64,000 bases of DNA from Lagopus muta (lineage: Eukaryota; Chordata; Aves; Galliformes; Phasianidae). The stretch lies in assembly GCF_023343835.1 (NCBI RefSeq), contig NC_064437.1, forward strand, positions 24,093,001 through 24,157,000. The letters are read 5' to 3'. Positions 11,101-22,702 of this stretch are shown here, one piece after another. The translations under genes and the position numbers were made by a program. Numbering within the stretch: the first letter of the stretch is position 1; every line of letters starts with the position of its first letter. The notes under the pieces are model-generated. The model saw nothing but the letters and a program-made list of their open reading frames with translations. It ran no database searches and had not been told where the DNA came from.

Positions 11101-12960
11101 AAATCTGAAAGAGTTAAAAAATAATTAAGAAAACAAGAATTAGAGGTGAAAAAGCCAATGGTTATTCATCAGTAATTACTGCCAGGGAAAGTGAACGGGA
11201 GTTTGAGTTGGGGCTAATGACAATACAGTAATAACTAGCTGTGAGATTTCTGTTGCTAGATGAATGGTTTTTTATCAAATATTCAGATAAGATTTTTTAA
11301 TAGGAAGAAAAGTTTGCAAGATTGGGCTTTCATCTTGAAATGCTAATATTTTTTCTTTTTCTTCTTGCAGTAAAGAAATTCACTCCTGCCAGGTAAGTTG
11401 TGTCTCAAAAAGCAGCATGAAAAGCATTGTAATCATTTTGCTCAAATCCAGTAGGTATAGAACAGCTGTCACTAAAGTACTTTTCATTTCTGTTCTTACA
11501 GCAGCTGTCAGCACCTCACTACTGAAAGCCAGAATGTCTAGCTCCAGGTGTTTCAGGTAAGCACATGAGATAGTTGCATTCCCAAATTCTCTTCCTTCTA
11601 ATCACAGAAGTAATCAGAGACCACTAATTGCTACACACTTGCAAAAATAGCAATGTACACTTTGTGGTACCTAACATGACTTGTACTGCACCAAAGTTCC
11701 TAAGGAAACTGATAGATTTATTGATTTAGAAATTGTCATTCAGCTCCTAAGGGATTACTGTGCTATGCTGTCTGTCTAGCTGTATATAATATTAGGAACA
11801 CTTTGGTACATTTTTGCTTCATGTTGCATACAAAATTCCTCTGACGTGACAGCAAGTACAAATCTGTGCCAATTTTTCCAATTTATAGAGGAATGTTCTT
11901 CTCTCTGCAGGAATTGAAGCCATCTTTGCTCATGTCTCAGAGATTTTCAGGAAATGAAACTCCATGCAGATCAGCAGCTGACCAGATGTTTTTACCTCTT
12001 GATGACAAGATGATTCACCTTGTGTATTGCTCAAATTTTGAACTCAAGCTGTCTGGTATTTCCATAGAAGACTAACAAGCAGAGAGCAAAACTCTGGCCT
12101 TCTGGCAAAACGCTGTCTACATTCAGTCATGTAGTTATCATAACTGGGAGCTTGCCATGTCTTGTCCAGATGGTGAGCAAATAGTAAGCTGCTGGCTAAG
12201 GAGGAGGCTGGTTTCTCCTCTGGTCTACTAGGTGAGGTACCTGGGTGAGGTGAAGACATGCATTATTTCACATCACTTACTACACTGCTGGAGATGTCTC
12301 CTCTGGAGACATATGGGTTATGTTGGCAGAAACAAAATAATTGGGGTTAAAAACATTCTCAATTGCTTTGAAGCCATTGATCTGGCTTATTGTTGAAGCC
12401 ATTTTATTTTAAGATGTTCCCATATGCCTGAAGTGACATAGGCAATTATCTGGGTTTCTGCTGCATGTTCCAGAAAGCCTTTGGACTTTACTTTTTGTTG
12501 ATGGCACTGGGAATGATAGTGCTTGTACTAGGTACTCTGGTTTCTGAATGCAGCAAGTAGGTGGGAAGTTCTCATCCCCATGGGATTGTGCACTGTAATA
12601 CAGATGTGTGGATGTAAATATTTAATTTGCTGTGTAATTTTTACCGAGGGATTTCTGTGCTGTTAATGGCAACTATATTTAAGACACCTGATCCTGATCT
12701 GGGCCCAGAACATTTTAAAATGAGTCAGAAATATGCAGGCATGTAATCTTATGAACATAATTTACAGATAAAATAGAAGCCTCAGATTTTTATATATGTT
12801 GCATGTATGAACTATTGTGCTGTTAAAGGACATTAAAGGACTTCAAATGAGAGTCTTAAGTTATGTGTAAGTTATAAATTAATCAACTCTGCTAGACTTA
12901 GAATCTGATGTGTACTGTTCTATTTGTAGCAGTATTTAATAAAAAGTTTTAAAGAGAATG
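5035..12960 (+). CDS. SELE: E-selectin gene (whole transcription unit, CDS 5497-11541 spliced)
   Basis: E-selectin is a type I membrane adhesion receptor of activated endothelium that binds sialyl-Lewis-x-type glycans on leukocytes. Twelve coding exons join in frame (all GT-AG) to 601 residues: signal peptide 1-22, C-type lectin about 23-141, EGF 142-177, CCP1-6 at 178-239, 240-301, 302-361, 362-423, 424-483 and 484-545, transmembrane exon 546-581, cytoplasmic tail to 601. Human E-selectin is 610 residues with the same six CCP domains. The tail KKFTPASSCQ closely matches the human E-selectin tail and not those of P- or L-selectin, which fixes the identity. Domain exons are symmetrical phase 1-1. 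Exon 1 is noncoding and the 3' UTR is split by an intron. Oddities: near-identical CCP2-3 and CCP4-5 pairs, a dead CCP exon before CCP6, and a shortened C-terminus. The transcript start is inferred from the TATA-like box. Confidence 0.95.
5454..5533 (+). CDS. SELE: SELE exon 2: end of 5' UTR, start codon, signal peptide start
   Basis: The acceptor ends in TAG at 5453 and the donor is GTAAGT at 5534. The ATG at 5497 opens [12 protein letters not shown], a hydrophobic signal core, and the exon ends in phase 1. Exon 3 completes the signal peptide, predicted to be cleaved before WTYHYSD, which aligns with mature human residue 1 (WSYN). Confidence 0.88.
5974..6360 (+). CDS. SELE: SELE exon 3: C-type lectin domain
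   Basis: This 387-base exon encodes the calcium-dependent carbohydrate-recognition domain (residues 13-141 with the end of the signal peptide). In mature numbering it keeps E80, N82, E88, N105 and D106, the calcium and fucose site, and also Y48, Y94 and R97, which contact the sialyl-Lewis-x ligand in human selectins. The WIGIRK and CVEIYIKR blocks are typical of selectins. Residue 83, Asn in human E-selectin, is Gly here ([12 protein letters not shown]). The donor is GTATAG at 6361. Confidence 0.95.
7144..7251 (+). CDS. SELE: SELE exon 4: EGF-like domain
   Basis: This 108-base phase 1-1 exon encodes residues 142-177 with the six cysteines of an EGF module. The block [13 protein letters not shown] nearly matches the human E-selectin EGF domain. 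The module packs against the lectin domain and sets the orientation of the ligand site. A T-rich tract precedes the acceptor at 7143 and the donor GTAAGA starts at 7252. Confidence 0.94.
7376..7561 (+). CDS. SELE: SELE exon 5: CCP/sushi domain 1
   Basis: This 186-base exon encodes residues 178-239 with six cysteines, as in selectin sushi modules, including [19 protein letters not shown] and the closing GNWSD motif. It aligns with human CCP1, which has HGSLVCSHPLGNFSYNSSC. CCP modules act as the stalk that lifts the lectin head from the membrane. This copy is clearly diverged from the repeated pair that follows. Confidence 0.94.
7775..7960 (+). CDS. SELE: SELE exon 6: CCP domain 2 (repeat pair copy 1)
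   Basis: This 186-base phase 1-1 exon encodes residues 240-301. It differs at one silent base (C to T, Cys codon) from exon 8 at 9053-9238. Key motifs are the six cysteines and [19 protein letters not shown]. Confidence 0.93.
8068..8247 (+). CDS. SELE: SELE exon 7: CCP domain 3 (repeat pair copy 1)
   Basis: This 180-base exon encodes residues 302-361 and is nearly identical to exon 9. There are three base differences, one of them changing the protein: CREGYVLEG here, CRGGYVLEG in CCP5. The acceptor ends at 8067 and the donor GTGAGA is at 8248. A CR1 fragment begins about 25 bases downstream. Confidence 0.93.
8273..8530 (-). mobile_element. CR1 LINE fragment in SELE intron 7
   Basis: A clean CR1 3' end in reverse orientation: three copies of the 8-base tail ATTCTATG (seen as CATAGAAT), then GGTTGGAAAAGACCT and the CCAGTGCCTGACCACCCTTTC block. 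It sits between the two CCP pairs and is absent after the second pair, so it inserted outside, or after, the homogenised tract. Confidence 0.93.
9053..9238 (+). CDS. SELE: SELE exon 8: CCP domain 4 (repeat pair copy 2)
   Basis: Residues 362-423. It is the second copy of exon 6, exactly 1278 bases downstream, with one silent difference. The reading phase is preserved, so both copies can be spliced into one open protein, giving the usual six CCP domains. Confidence 0.93.
9346..9525 (+). CDS. SELE: SELE exon 9: CCP domain 5 (repeat pair copy 2)
   Basis: Residues 424-483. It is the second copy of exon 7, again at an offset of 1278 bases. It carries one Glu-to-Gly change relative to CCP3 and two silent changes. 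Splice sites are intact (AG at 9344-9345, GTGAGA from 9526). Confidence 0.93.
9764..9834 (+). pseudogene. Dead CCP exon remnant inside SELE intron
   Basis: A third copy of the start of the CCP2/CCP4 exon. It has an acceptor-like TTTCAG at 9758-9763, and reading on in phase 1 gives [20 protein letters not shown], clearly related to the functional [20 protein letters not shown]. It then stops in frame at TGA 9832-9834 and has lost the rest of the module, including its cysteines. Homology with the upstream flank of exon 8 extends left to about 9659. It is taken as a decayed exon, skipped in the normal mRNA. Confidence 0.75.
9935..10120 (+). CDS. SELE: SELE exon 10: CCP domain 6
   Basis: This 186-base phase 1-1 exon encodes residues 484-545, the membrane-proximal sushi module. 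Six cysteines are present, and it ends with [10 protein letters not shown], resembling the human CCP6 ending HWSGLLPTCE. It is distinct from the repeated pair and is not part of the recent homogenisation. Confidence 0.93.
10806..10913 (+). CDS. SELE: SELE exon 11: transmembrane segment
   Basis: Encodes residues 546-581: a short juxtamembrane linker, a hydrophobic stretch running from [10 protein letters not shown] to SFLFWLA, then the basic stop-transfer residues KRLRSK. Phase 1-1; acceptor TTTCAG ends at 10805, donor GTGAGC starts at 10914. Confidence 0.92.
11371..11392 (+). CDS. SELE: SELE exon 12: 22-base micro-exon of the cytoplasmic tail
   Basis: A 22-base exon encoding VKKFTPA plus two bases of a Ser codon. 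It is preceded by a strong polypyrimidine tract and TTGCAG, and followed by GTAAGT. The product matches the human tail KKFVPASSCQ, which supports so small an exon. Confidence 0.88.
11502..11556 (+). CDS. SELE: SELE exon 13: tail end and stop codon
   Basis: Encodes [13 protein letters not shown] and then TAG at 11539-11541. The human tail continues with a Tyr-containing segment (DGSYQKPSYIL) that is absent here. The exon runs on as 3' UTR to 11556, where GTAAGC forms a donor, so the 3' UTR contains an intron. Confidence 0.88.
11911..12960 (+). other. SELE: SELE terminal exon, 3' UTR with polyadenylation signal
   Basis: Begins after CTCTGCAG at 11910. It is AT-rich with several ATTTA-like motifs (for example TATTTAATTTG near 12619 and AGTATTTAATAAA near 12931), of the kind linked to unstable, inducible mRNAs. 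AATAAA lies at 12938-12943, so cleavage is expected near 12960. No coding potential was seen. Confidence 0.75.
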
Positions 12961-14069
12961 CTCCCTTTCTGAAAATGTCCATCTTTTAAATGTGCCCTGT
13001 GGGTATGGCTTCAGCAGCAGAAAGTCAGGGTGTGGGGGAAGATGGGTAAATTGTAAGACTGGAGGCTTGTACTTAGCTTTTCATGTCTTCGTAAGTCAGG
13101 GAAAGAGCAGCCAGCAGATGGCACTGACTACCTGGGAGCCAGCACAGCCGTAGCTGGACTCAAAACCAGCATTTCTGGTCCTGAAAGGAAGAAAGGTCAG
13201 CATTGTATCCCATAAAGAAAGTGCTTGGAACAGCAGTGAGCTTCGAGACATGCATGCTCAGGAAGGAGAGGAGGGCAGAAGGAAAAGCAAGTGGGTGACC
13301 TTGGTGCACAGTTAACAGCATGAACCACTTAGCTTACACAGGCCTTTTGCAGCCTATTCTGCTGGGAAGTTAGCGAAGGGCTGGGAAAGCATGGGCTAGC
13401 AGGTGAAAGCACAGCACTGGGGACCTGAGGTGACTGATTTCCTTCACTACACCCACTCTGTCTTGGGCTGTAACAAACACTGCCCTAGGGTAGTGATGGC
13501 CAGCTGCTGTATCTGCCCTTTCCCAGCCCTTGACACATCCAAGAAAGCTGCATTGTGGCTCCAGCCCTAGGCAAGGCTGAAGAGAAACCATCAGGCCAGC
13601 TAGCAAAGATAGTCAGAGGTTGCTGCACCAAGATGTACAGGGTCCATTGCTGTTTATCCCAAACCGATTAACAAACCGAGAGCGGCTGCCAGCGCTTCCC
13701 CCCGCCTTGACAAGGTGGGGCCCAACCGTGTGAGCAGATGTAGAGCAGTAATCCTTCAGGTTCCCTGAGGGGATGTAGAGATTAGCCCGAAACGCCCTGC
13801 TCTGAATCCCTGCAGGAGCTGTTTTGAGAGCTAAACCACCACATGGGTCTCCCAGCCTGTCCTTGTTGTTGTCCTCTACATGCACAGTCCTGTAGCATCC
13901 TCTGGAGACAGCTGCTCAGGCCACCATGGCTCCTGCCATTCAATCAGGGCAGCCCAGCTTCTCTCCCAGGAGCTGACTGGAGCAAGTGCTGCTAGCAGCT
14001 TTACTTCTCTGGGATCTTATAGGACTTGCACTGTTTTTTCCTGCTTCAGGACACAAATTGGGGGACATG

Positions 14070-14152
14070 GTTTCTTGGGCATGGTTGTGATGGCTTAGTG
14101 TTAGGGCTAGATGCTCTTAGTGGCCTTTTCCAACCTGAACGATCCTATGAAA
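14070..14152 (+). mobile_element. CR1 tail fragment
   Basis: Contains GGGCATGGTTGTGATGG, GGCCTTTTCCAACC and GATCCTATGA, the forward 3' end of CR1. Only about 80 bases remain. Confidence 0.7.
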
Positions 14153-17100
14153 TTATCAACTGTGATGGTATGGCATGTCCAAGCCAATAAGATCTTCAGA
14201 GAGTGTAATGAACACATCCCTGTCATGGTGACCATGAATGCAGAATTCTGTTGTTTGATGTCTGTTTGGATCCTGCTTTGGCCAGAGTGGCTGTGGGAAT
14301 ATTTGCCAAAGCTCCACATATTCTTTGCTGGAGGAACTTTCCTTATCTCCTGTTCTATTTCCATTAAATTCCTCGGTTCTCAGTTGGGTCCATGGCAGTA
14401 TAAGCCCTGCCCACATTGGGATTGTGCCTTTTATTTTCATAAGCAATTAGCCATCAAACAAGCACTCATTTACTAGGGCCTGGCTGAAGCTGCCTTCCAC
14501 AGTTCCAATTTACAAGGGTTGGACTGGACCCAGCATTTGGCCAGCAGTTCTTAGCTCACAAAGGTAGGTCACTGCTACAGGCTCTGGAAGCTGCCAGTCT
14601 TTGCAGCTCCTCGCGTGCTTTGCAGAGGACTGGCAGCAGGAACTCTGAAGCTCTTGTGGGAGTTAGAGTCATGATCAAATCACTCACCTGCCCAGCTCCT
14701 GCTCTGGGAGCTGTCAGAGGGTATTAGGGCCGGGATGCCAGACTGTGACATGCAATGTCCATGCTACGCGATGTGTTCAAGCCCTTTGTGAGTCTGTTTT
14801 CTGTCCCAAGTCTTGCTCCTGTTTGCATTCTTCTCGTTTTTGCAGGGAGACTGGCTGCTGCTTCCTGGCCTGAGCCTGCTGCAAATGTGCAGCTGCTGGT
14901 GGGTACCCTGTGAGAGGTCTTCAGCCCAGGGGCCCAGGGAAAAAGGGTGCTATGGTGAGTGCTAAAGCTGTTGGTTAGGGACAGGTAAGAACACAAGACA
15001 GTTGCTCCTCGAGAGCAGTATTTCACAGCAAATGAATACAACATGGCCTTGCCCACAGGCTGGCAGGCCAACCTCCTGTTGGTATTAGGCAGAAAAAGCT
15101 TAGCAGAGGGCAGAACAGACACAGGTATCACAGTCCAGCCTCCAACATTTGCACAGTCATATTATGGGGCTCCCTATCTCAGTTTATGGCCTCTCACATG
15201 CACGCCTCTAGGGTGAAACAAGGAAAATTGCAGGTTAAATTTAGCCAGCGGAGTCAAAATTGGTAGGTGGTTATTGCTGCTCACCTGGTGCTGTTAAATC
15301 TTGCCTAGGAGAGAGGCAGACCTGGCCAGCACAGTTGAGCTGTGGCTCCAGTGATAAGAAAGAAATCCACTGCCCAGAAAGTGCTTGCACAGCTGATGAT
15401 GGCCAATGCTTTCTCCAGCTCAGGAATACTGCCAAGAACAGGGCAAAAAAAGCACAAATGCCTCCTCAGCAAGGCAACAGATGCCCCCAGGCAGCTGCCA
15501 GCAGGTTTTCTACCTGCCTTCCCACTTCAGGAAAGGACGTTCCTTGAAAGGCCCAACAGTTGCTTTGACTTTCAGCCTTGGCCAAGTGGGACCTTCATCA
15601 GCTTCTCGCCTCACCAGCTGCCACAAAGGCAACGAAGGCAGGTGTGAAATTGCAGGTGACTTGCTTGCTTCTGGCACTCCAGTGCTGTCATTTTGGGCTT
15701 CTGACAGCCTTTGAGTGGGCAGGAGGAGGGAGCCTGCTGGAGCAGGCTTGTGTCATGGAATACTTGGGTGGAAGGTAAAGGGTTAAAAGGAAGACAGGAA
15801 ACACTGCATTCAGGGCTTATTCCACAGTGCGATTTCTGGGAAAGGAGGGGCTGCAATCAGGCAGGATGTTTTCTCTTTGGGATCTTGGGAAATCGAGCCC
15901 AGCCTGACCTACACCAGGAGGGAAACAGAGCACAGCCAACGCTGCACGAAACAGTGACGTCCCCCTTCATCTTATCTCATATCAGCCCAAACGACTCAGA
16001 TAACATACAAATCAGACATGGTGAAAGGCTGGGCTCACTTGGGTAATGGAATGTGCCAAAGGGAAATGATACTATTTTAGCCAAAATGACAGCAAGCGTA
16101 GTTCTAGAAAGTCCTATCTTAAGAGAGACAGCCCTATCCCATCCTCACTGCTCTCCTTTCCCATTCCTTGCTGCAGCTGATGCCGATGTGGCTGCAGTGG
16201 AAGAACAGAGTAAACCCTTGCTACTTTACTCTGACTCTTTTTTGACCAAGACACAACTGTTGGAAGCAACCAGATGGAATACGTGATATCATTTTCACCC
16301 CTTGGCAAAGGCTGAATTATCAAACCTATTGAATGCCTGCAGGTTTGGTGGGGGTAGGGTCTGAGCAGAGCTTACAGACCCTCGCCATGTTCCTTTGGAG
16401 GGACAGCAGCAGTTTGCATTCCACGGGTAATTGGCAAAGCCACAGTGCATTTTGCATGCACTGCTCAGACATCCTCTTCATGCAGAGCATACTCAGGTTG
16501 GTGGTTTCATTTGAATCCAAGCCAGGCCAGCTGTTCACCTGAATGCATATATCACGCTGCTCCTTTGAACTAGGGCAGGTAGATAGCACTGCTGGGGTCA
16601 GTACAGATCAATCTGCTTCATTTTCTTTTCCCTCTGTTAGCTTTTCTTCACAAATATTCAGCACTATTTCATTACCCAGTTGGAGCAGAGGGTGTAAGTT
16701 TTGCTCAGAGAGGTGTAAAATCCCACCTGATATGCCAGAAGGTTAAAAACTCCACGTCTTCCCTCATACTGACTTTAAAATCCAGTTTTTAAAACCCAAT
16801 GGAGGTAAAAAGTTTCTCATGCAGCAACTGCAATTGCTAAGAAACAAGCACCTCACTCCTCGAAGCCATTCTGAGTGCAGAGAGCACTGTTTTACCCAGA
16901 CTGCAGGCAGCATTTGCTCAGTTTGGCTGCACTGAGGCCATGGGCGGTTCCTTTCAGTGCTCATGAGTATTTCAGATGCTGCCAAAGGAAGCTCATAACG
17001 TGCAAATGTTCCTGTGTGCACACGAATGGCAGGCTGGCCCGCATTTCTCTTTTGTCACTTTTACTTACTGTTTCCTTGCAGATTTCGGTTCTTGCCTCAT

Positions 17101-17314
17101 TAAATGGTGAACAACCCGTCACAGCATCCTTCCCTGTGTGCTGCCTTGAAGGTCAGTGTTTTGGCCATGGAAACTGGTGACAGCTCTGGGGACTTTTAAA
17201 GCACTTTATTCATGTTCTAGCAGGAGGCGGGAATGGTTACAAATGGCAGATACTGTCTGCTTTCATGTTAGCATTGAAGCCTAGCTCCAGAAAGTGATCT
17301 GCCTCTGAGAAATA

Positions 17315-17382
17315 GTAGAATCATTAAGGTGGAAAAGACCACCTAGTCCAACCATCAACACATCCCCACCATGCCCAGTGTA
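17315..17382 (-). mobile_element. CR1 tail fragment
   Basis: TAGAATCATTAAGGTGGAAA and CTAGTCCAACCATCAACACA match the reverse complement of the CR1 3' end. Confidence 0.75.
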
Positions 17383-20300
17383 GCAGAAATGCTAAGTCAC
17401 AGCCTGAAGCAGTGATTGAACACCTGGTGGGAAGACAGGGCCCACCCAGGGGAGCTCAGGTGTGTGCAGTGCACCCGAGTGATGGAAGGGCTGGAGCCAG
17501 ACCTCATTTAAGGTTTTGCTGTGGAATGAAGGTTTTTTGTTTGTTTGTTTGTTTTTTTCCTTCTGGAGATTTCTATGTATCTGAAGCCTCCTGAAGGTAA
17601 GCAGATTCTTTCCTTTATTTCTGTACTCACAGCTGTTGTGTTTGAGCAAGTCCTCATTTGCTGCATCCTAGGACTTTGCTACTCTGTTGTCATTGCTGTG
17701 CTTTCCATTGCCTTACACCCACTGACTATGCCCCCTGGTGCCACATCCACACTTGTGGGCAGTGGAAATGCTCTGGGGAAGGATGGACTGTCTGTCTTAC
17801 AAATGTTTTGGGAATATGGACTTCTCTAGTCTTTATAATAAGCAAGGCTAGTTCTGAAGAGCAGCTTTTTCTCTGAGCTTGTACCTGGGGAAAGAACTTG
17901 TCAGAGCATCCTAAGAAATGAGATTTGAGGGGCTCTGAGAAGTCACCTACTCCAAAGCCCTGCTTTGAGTGATGGCACTGCAGGTAGAAGCTGACATTGT
18001 GCACTGTGACTCTATGCAAAAATCAGGGGCTGAGTGGGACCAGAGCAGCTGCAGGGATGCTCCAAGGAATTTTAGCTACCTGGATCCGTGGCTCCTGGAT
18101 AGTTGGAGCAATTTGGTGTCTGAAACTCTGTCTCTTTCAGAAATCCCAGTGTATGTCTATTTGCTCCGTTGGCTTGAAGGGACGAGCACTAGTTTTATTT
18201 CTCAGTAGCACTGATGGCTAAATCTGAGCAACTTCTGCCTCCACATTATGCCAGCAATCTGTATCAGTCCTCCTTCTGCTCCTGTGTCTGGTGCAGGCAA
18301 ATCTGTGCCGTTGAGGCCTTTGGATGCTCTGGGAACAGGTGCAGTATGGCTCTCAAAGAACAACAGATCAGAAAACATATGGGACAGCTCCAGCTCTTCA
18401 TTAACCTAATTGCTATAGCTTCCACCAAGGTCTGCATGTTTGCCTCGCGTGTTGCTTCCGGTGCAGGCAAACACGGTCTGTGACAGAGTGCAGACACAGT
18501 AATGCTATCAGCTGCCTCTTCCTTCCTAGAAGGGGCCCAGCTGTCCAGGTCACCTCCATAAAACCTAGTCAGGGGCTCATGCCTAAGATGTGCTGCCCTA
18601 GAGATGTTGTAGGCGTCTCTGAGGAGGCCGAGGGGGCAAGAGATGGGGTTTGAAATCAGTGGCTTGGCCTGCCTGCCCACCCTCCATCTGATGCTGATTG
18701 CTGCTGCAGGGGCAACTAGTCAATCCAGCTGGTGGCTGGCTGATAAGTGGGTTGAGCCAGCACACCTCCATCCTTCATAGCAGGGTGAAACCAATATGTG
18801 TTTATAGGAAGAGACTGTAGGGAACCTTCCAAATGCTCTTTGGTTGAAGAGCATAACTGGATTGTAGGGGATTCCTCAGGACTGTAGAACAATGAGAAGG
18901 AAAATCAACAGTCTTTCCTAACCTCTTTTAGTGCTCAGATAATAGCAAGTCTTGCTTTGAAGAATCATTCCTTCACACTGGGAGCGTCTGGGGGGAAAAG
19001 AAAAACCAACAAAACAGCACTCCCAACTTAAAGATTTGTCTTTTTGTGACACTGAAATGCAAATAAAGCTGCATTTCTAAAAAAAGCTACAGTAACCTCA
19101 GGGTTGCCTGAAGTTCAGATGTGTCCTGCAATGAAAATCCTTACGTTGTGCTCCAGACTGACATTTGAAATGAGTTGTCCAGATGCAGCCCAGCCAGCTG
19201 GCCCACACTTAGCAAGGGAGCAGCTCTTCCCACCGACGTGCTTCACTCCAGCAGAGCCTGGATGCTCTCTGCAGCTCGGCAACCTGAAGCACAACAGAAG
19301 GGGCTGCCTGAGAGGTGCAGAGATGCTAGTGAGAGAGGAGGGAGAATGCAATATCTGATGTGGGCACATCTTGTCTGGCCAGCCAAGCCAAATGTTTGTC
19401 ACCTTTGGAATCGCTGTGCTGCCCAAAAAGCAAAACAGACGTGTAGTAGTGTTGGCAATCTCTGTAGGAACCTCCTGTCTGCCAGATTCCCTCTCCCTGC
19501 TCTCCTGGCAGGTGCCAGCTGGGTTTTTGCTTTCTTTCATCCTAGGATCATGTTTCATCAAAGCAAACACAGCCAGGGGACCTGGAGCTCAAAGGCTTAC
19601 TAAAATTAGGCCTGATCTTAAGTCCTGTTTGCAAATTGTTTTTGGGCCTGGTGGCATCTGATGTACAAAGGGGCTAAAATCAGAGTTTGCAAGTCCTAAG
19701 TGCAGCTATGTTCATGTTATTGTTTGCAAAGTCCTTTGGGGCTGCTGCTGTGGGCCTGCTGCTGTGGGCCTGTTAGAATGAAAAAGCAGCGTATGGGCAG
19801 ATCAAAGAGCCCCTGTCAAATAGATTTCAACACAGAAGAGCAGCCCACGCTATCAGATGGGCTGACAAAGGAGGGACAAGCACCGAAGCACTGATGTTGA
19901 TACAATCCAACCATGCTCACATGGGGCTGTGACTCAGTACAGGAGTCAGGCAGGTTCACTATGGAGTCTGGATTTCCTGCAAAAACAGCCAATGGACAAG
20001 ATGTGAAGTCGCATTTGAGTTAATGGGGCTGAAACAAATCTTTGAAGTTGGGTGGAGTGTTTCAAGTTTGAGTGGATCTGGATCTTGCTGAAGCTTCCCT
20101 TCCTACTGCAGCTACGTTTAAAAAACAAACAATAGTTAAGAAGGAACAACTATGAAGAACAGCTCAAAGCACGCAACTGGAATTGGTGTTTGGAATTACG
20201 GTATGAAATGTCTTAAAAAAGGTGATGAATAAGCAAAGAGAAGGAAGGAGGGAATGTGAAAAGTATGTTTTGTGCCTGTTTTATTTATTTACTTATTTTT

Positions 20301-22702
20301 GCTCTCCACATTATCCTGTGTATTTTTGAACGAAGAGGAAGCATTGATGTCAGGTCTCTGGTTTGGCTGTGACTGCCGAGCATGCTGCCTTGGAAATCAG
20401 TGCCCATTAGCAATGCTGTCCTCATGTCTTGATATGCCAGCTCTGCCTATCCCTAGTGTAGAATACCATCCCTTAGGTGCTGATCTGAAATAGCAAACCA
20501 TCCCAGCTGTAGTCTACAGTATGGGTGATAATTTTGTTCCAGGTCAAGTCTTCATGAAACACTTGGATAGTTGGAATGTTCCACCAGTCCCATGCAGAAC
20601 AGCCTTCTAAATTGCATGAGAGAAGAGGGAGATGTTGTGCCTATTTCGTAGCAACCAGTGTTTTACCTACCATACAATGTCCCCATGTACTGTAGCTTGT
20701 ACAAAGGAAGGAATGTATGGGGTGTGTTGTGCCCCGGGACAGGGATGGAGCTCAGGTCTGGTATCCTGCTGGGAGCAGGAAGGGTGCAAAGTGAAAATAA
20801 ACAAAGGGAGGTGATTTTCCTCTCTTCATTCACCAGCTCTCCCAGCACCTCCATCTGGACCCTTGGGAAATGTGCAGGTGGCAGCTCTGGTTTGGGAGAA
20901 GGGCTGGGTTTCGGAAAAGGTTGACCCCAAACCCAATAGCCTAAACTACACCTGGTGACCAATTTGAGATCAGGACTAAGGGATGCACTTTCAGGAAGCT
21001 TTGCGAGGCATACTGTTATTGCAGTATCTGTCTATAAAGATCTACAGGCTCTCAGTTGACAAACAAACAACAGCATTTTTTTCCTCCTAATAAGGTTTCC
21101 TTAGAAATGGATCCACTGCTGAATCCTGAGTCTGCCTGGCATATTCCGGGGGACATCTGGCATAAATTCTTCATTATTAGATTACATTAGTTGCAGCAAT
21201 AATCATTCACATGGGATTATTACATCCAAGCTTGTCTCGTTGCCTTTATCCTTTCACACATTGTCTTTCCTGGTTCCCCTTCAAAGGGCTGTTGTGAGCC
21301 TGTGTCAGAGCAAGAAATTAACTCGTTAGTAATTTATGCATCATTTCCTCCAGCCACGTGTATTTAGGGCAAGATCAATAAAATATAATAAGGAAGCGGG
21401 TGGGTGTTGTCACTGTGGGGCTGAAATAATTCCTTTGGTATCACTGTAAATCCTTCCCTCCCGTATGAAAACCTGCAGTCCTGTCCATCATTAGCTTATT
21501 TTGCTGGGCTGTAGCAACAGGACATCGATTCAGCTCCTTTGTGCACTGGCAGAGTTCATGTCCTGCCGCTTCTGCTCAGAGCTCTCGGAGCAAAGGTTTT
21601 GGTTTTTGGAGGAGCAGTGTTTCATAGCCTTTCTGCTGGCTCCAGCCGTGTAATTAAAGCTGTGCCACCTAACACTGCAGCCTGATTTCTGGAGTGGCTC
21701 CACGCCCTGGCATCTGCTGTGATATGTTTGGTCTGAGAAAGGGAGAGAGAATGCAGGAGGGATGTGAGCGCTGCAGCTTAGGGCACAGAAATCTTGGTTG
21801 TGGGATGTAAAGAAGCAAATCTGAGATGCATTGAACTAGCAAAGTTCTGTTTGATGATCTGAGGGCCGGGCAGTGATTGAGAGGCTTCAGTTCCTCAAAG
21901 CCTCTAGCAGGATAAGTCTCAAGATTGCTTTGCACTCCAGGACCTGCATGTTTTGTTGCCTTAAACATGGAGCAATCCAGGAGAAGAAGATGTTCAGAAA
22001 CCCCTCGTGGGTCTGACTCATCCCCAGAGGAGCCCTGCTGGTGCAGGGTGCTGAGCTGGGTAGCACATGGAGTACAGGATGGGACAGCAGGCGGTGCAGT
22101 CTTGCCCTCCCCCAACCCCAGTGATGTTGACATAGGCTGGAGGGGAGTGCAAGGAGATGAGTTCCTGAGATTATCAGTGCAGACAGGGAGAGGAATGTTG
22201 TTTGCTTGTAGCTCCTCTCCATCAGGACTGGCAAAATCCAAACACAGAGGGGAGATGCTGGTGGACAACCACGCATGGTCTGAGTGTAATGGAGATAAGC
22301 AGGCATAGGGATGAAGCCGGGGGATCTGACTGCAGCACAAGACAAATGGATTGCAGCACAGGCTGGCTGCCTTCTGAAAGCCTACTGCAGACACAGGTCT
22401 GTCCAGGTCACTCACATGCAGACAAAGATGTTTCTCCTCATCACCTGCCCCCCAGGCACTGAGACAGCTTCACTGAGGACAAAGCCGGCTCTGCTTGGTC
22501 TCCACTGGACTCCAGCAGGGATGTGGCTAATGCTGTGTCCTTCCTAATGGCAAATGTTGTAGAGCAGGTATGTTCACAGGCAAGAGAAAAAAGGCCAACT
22601 GGCAGAGAGAAAGCAAAGAGAAGAGGAGGAAAGCTGAGCTGAGGGTGCTTGTGATGGGATGACTGTTATTTTGTGTGGTTTGGTTCCATCGGGAGCCCGG
22701 GT

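Noticed and set aside
21669-22415. 248-codon reverse-strand frame
   Set aside because: No recognisable family, no transcription context; judged chance.
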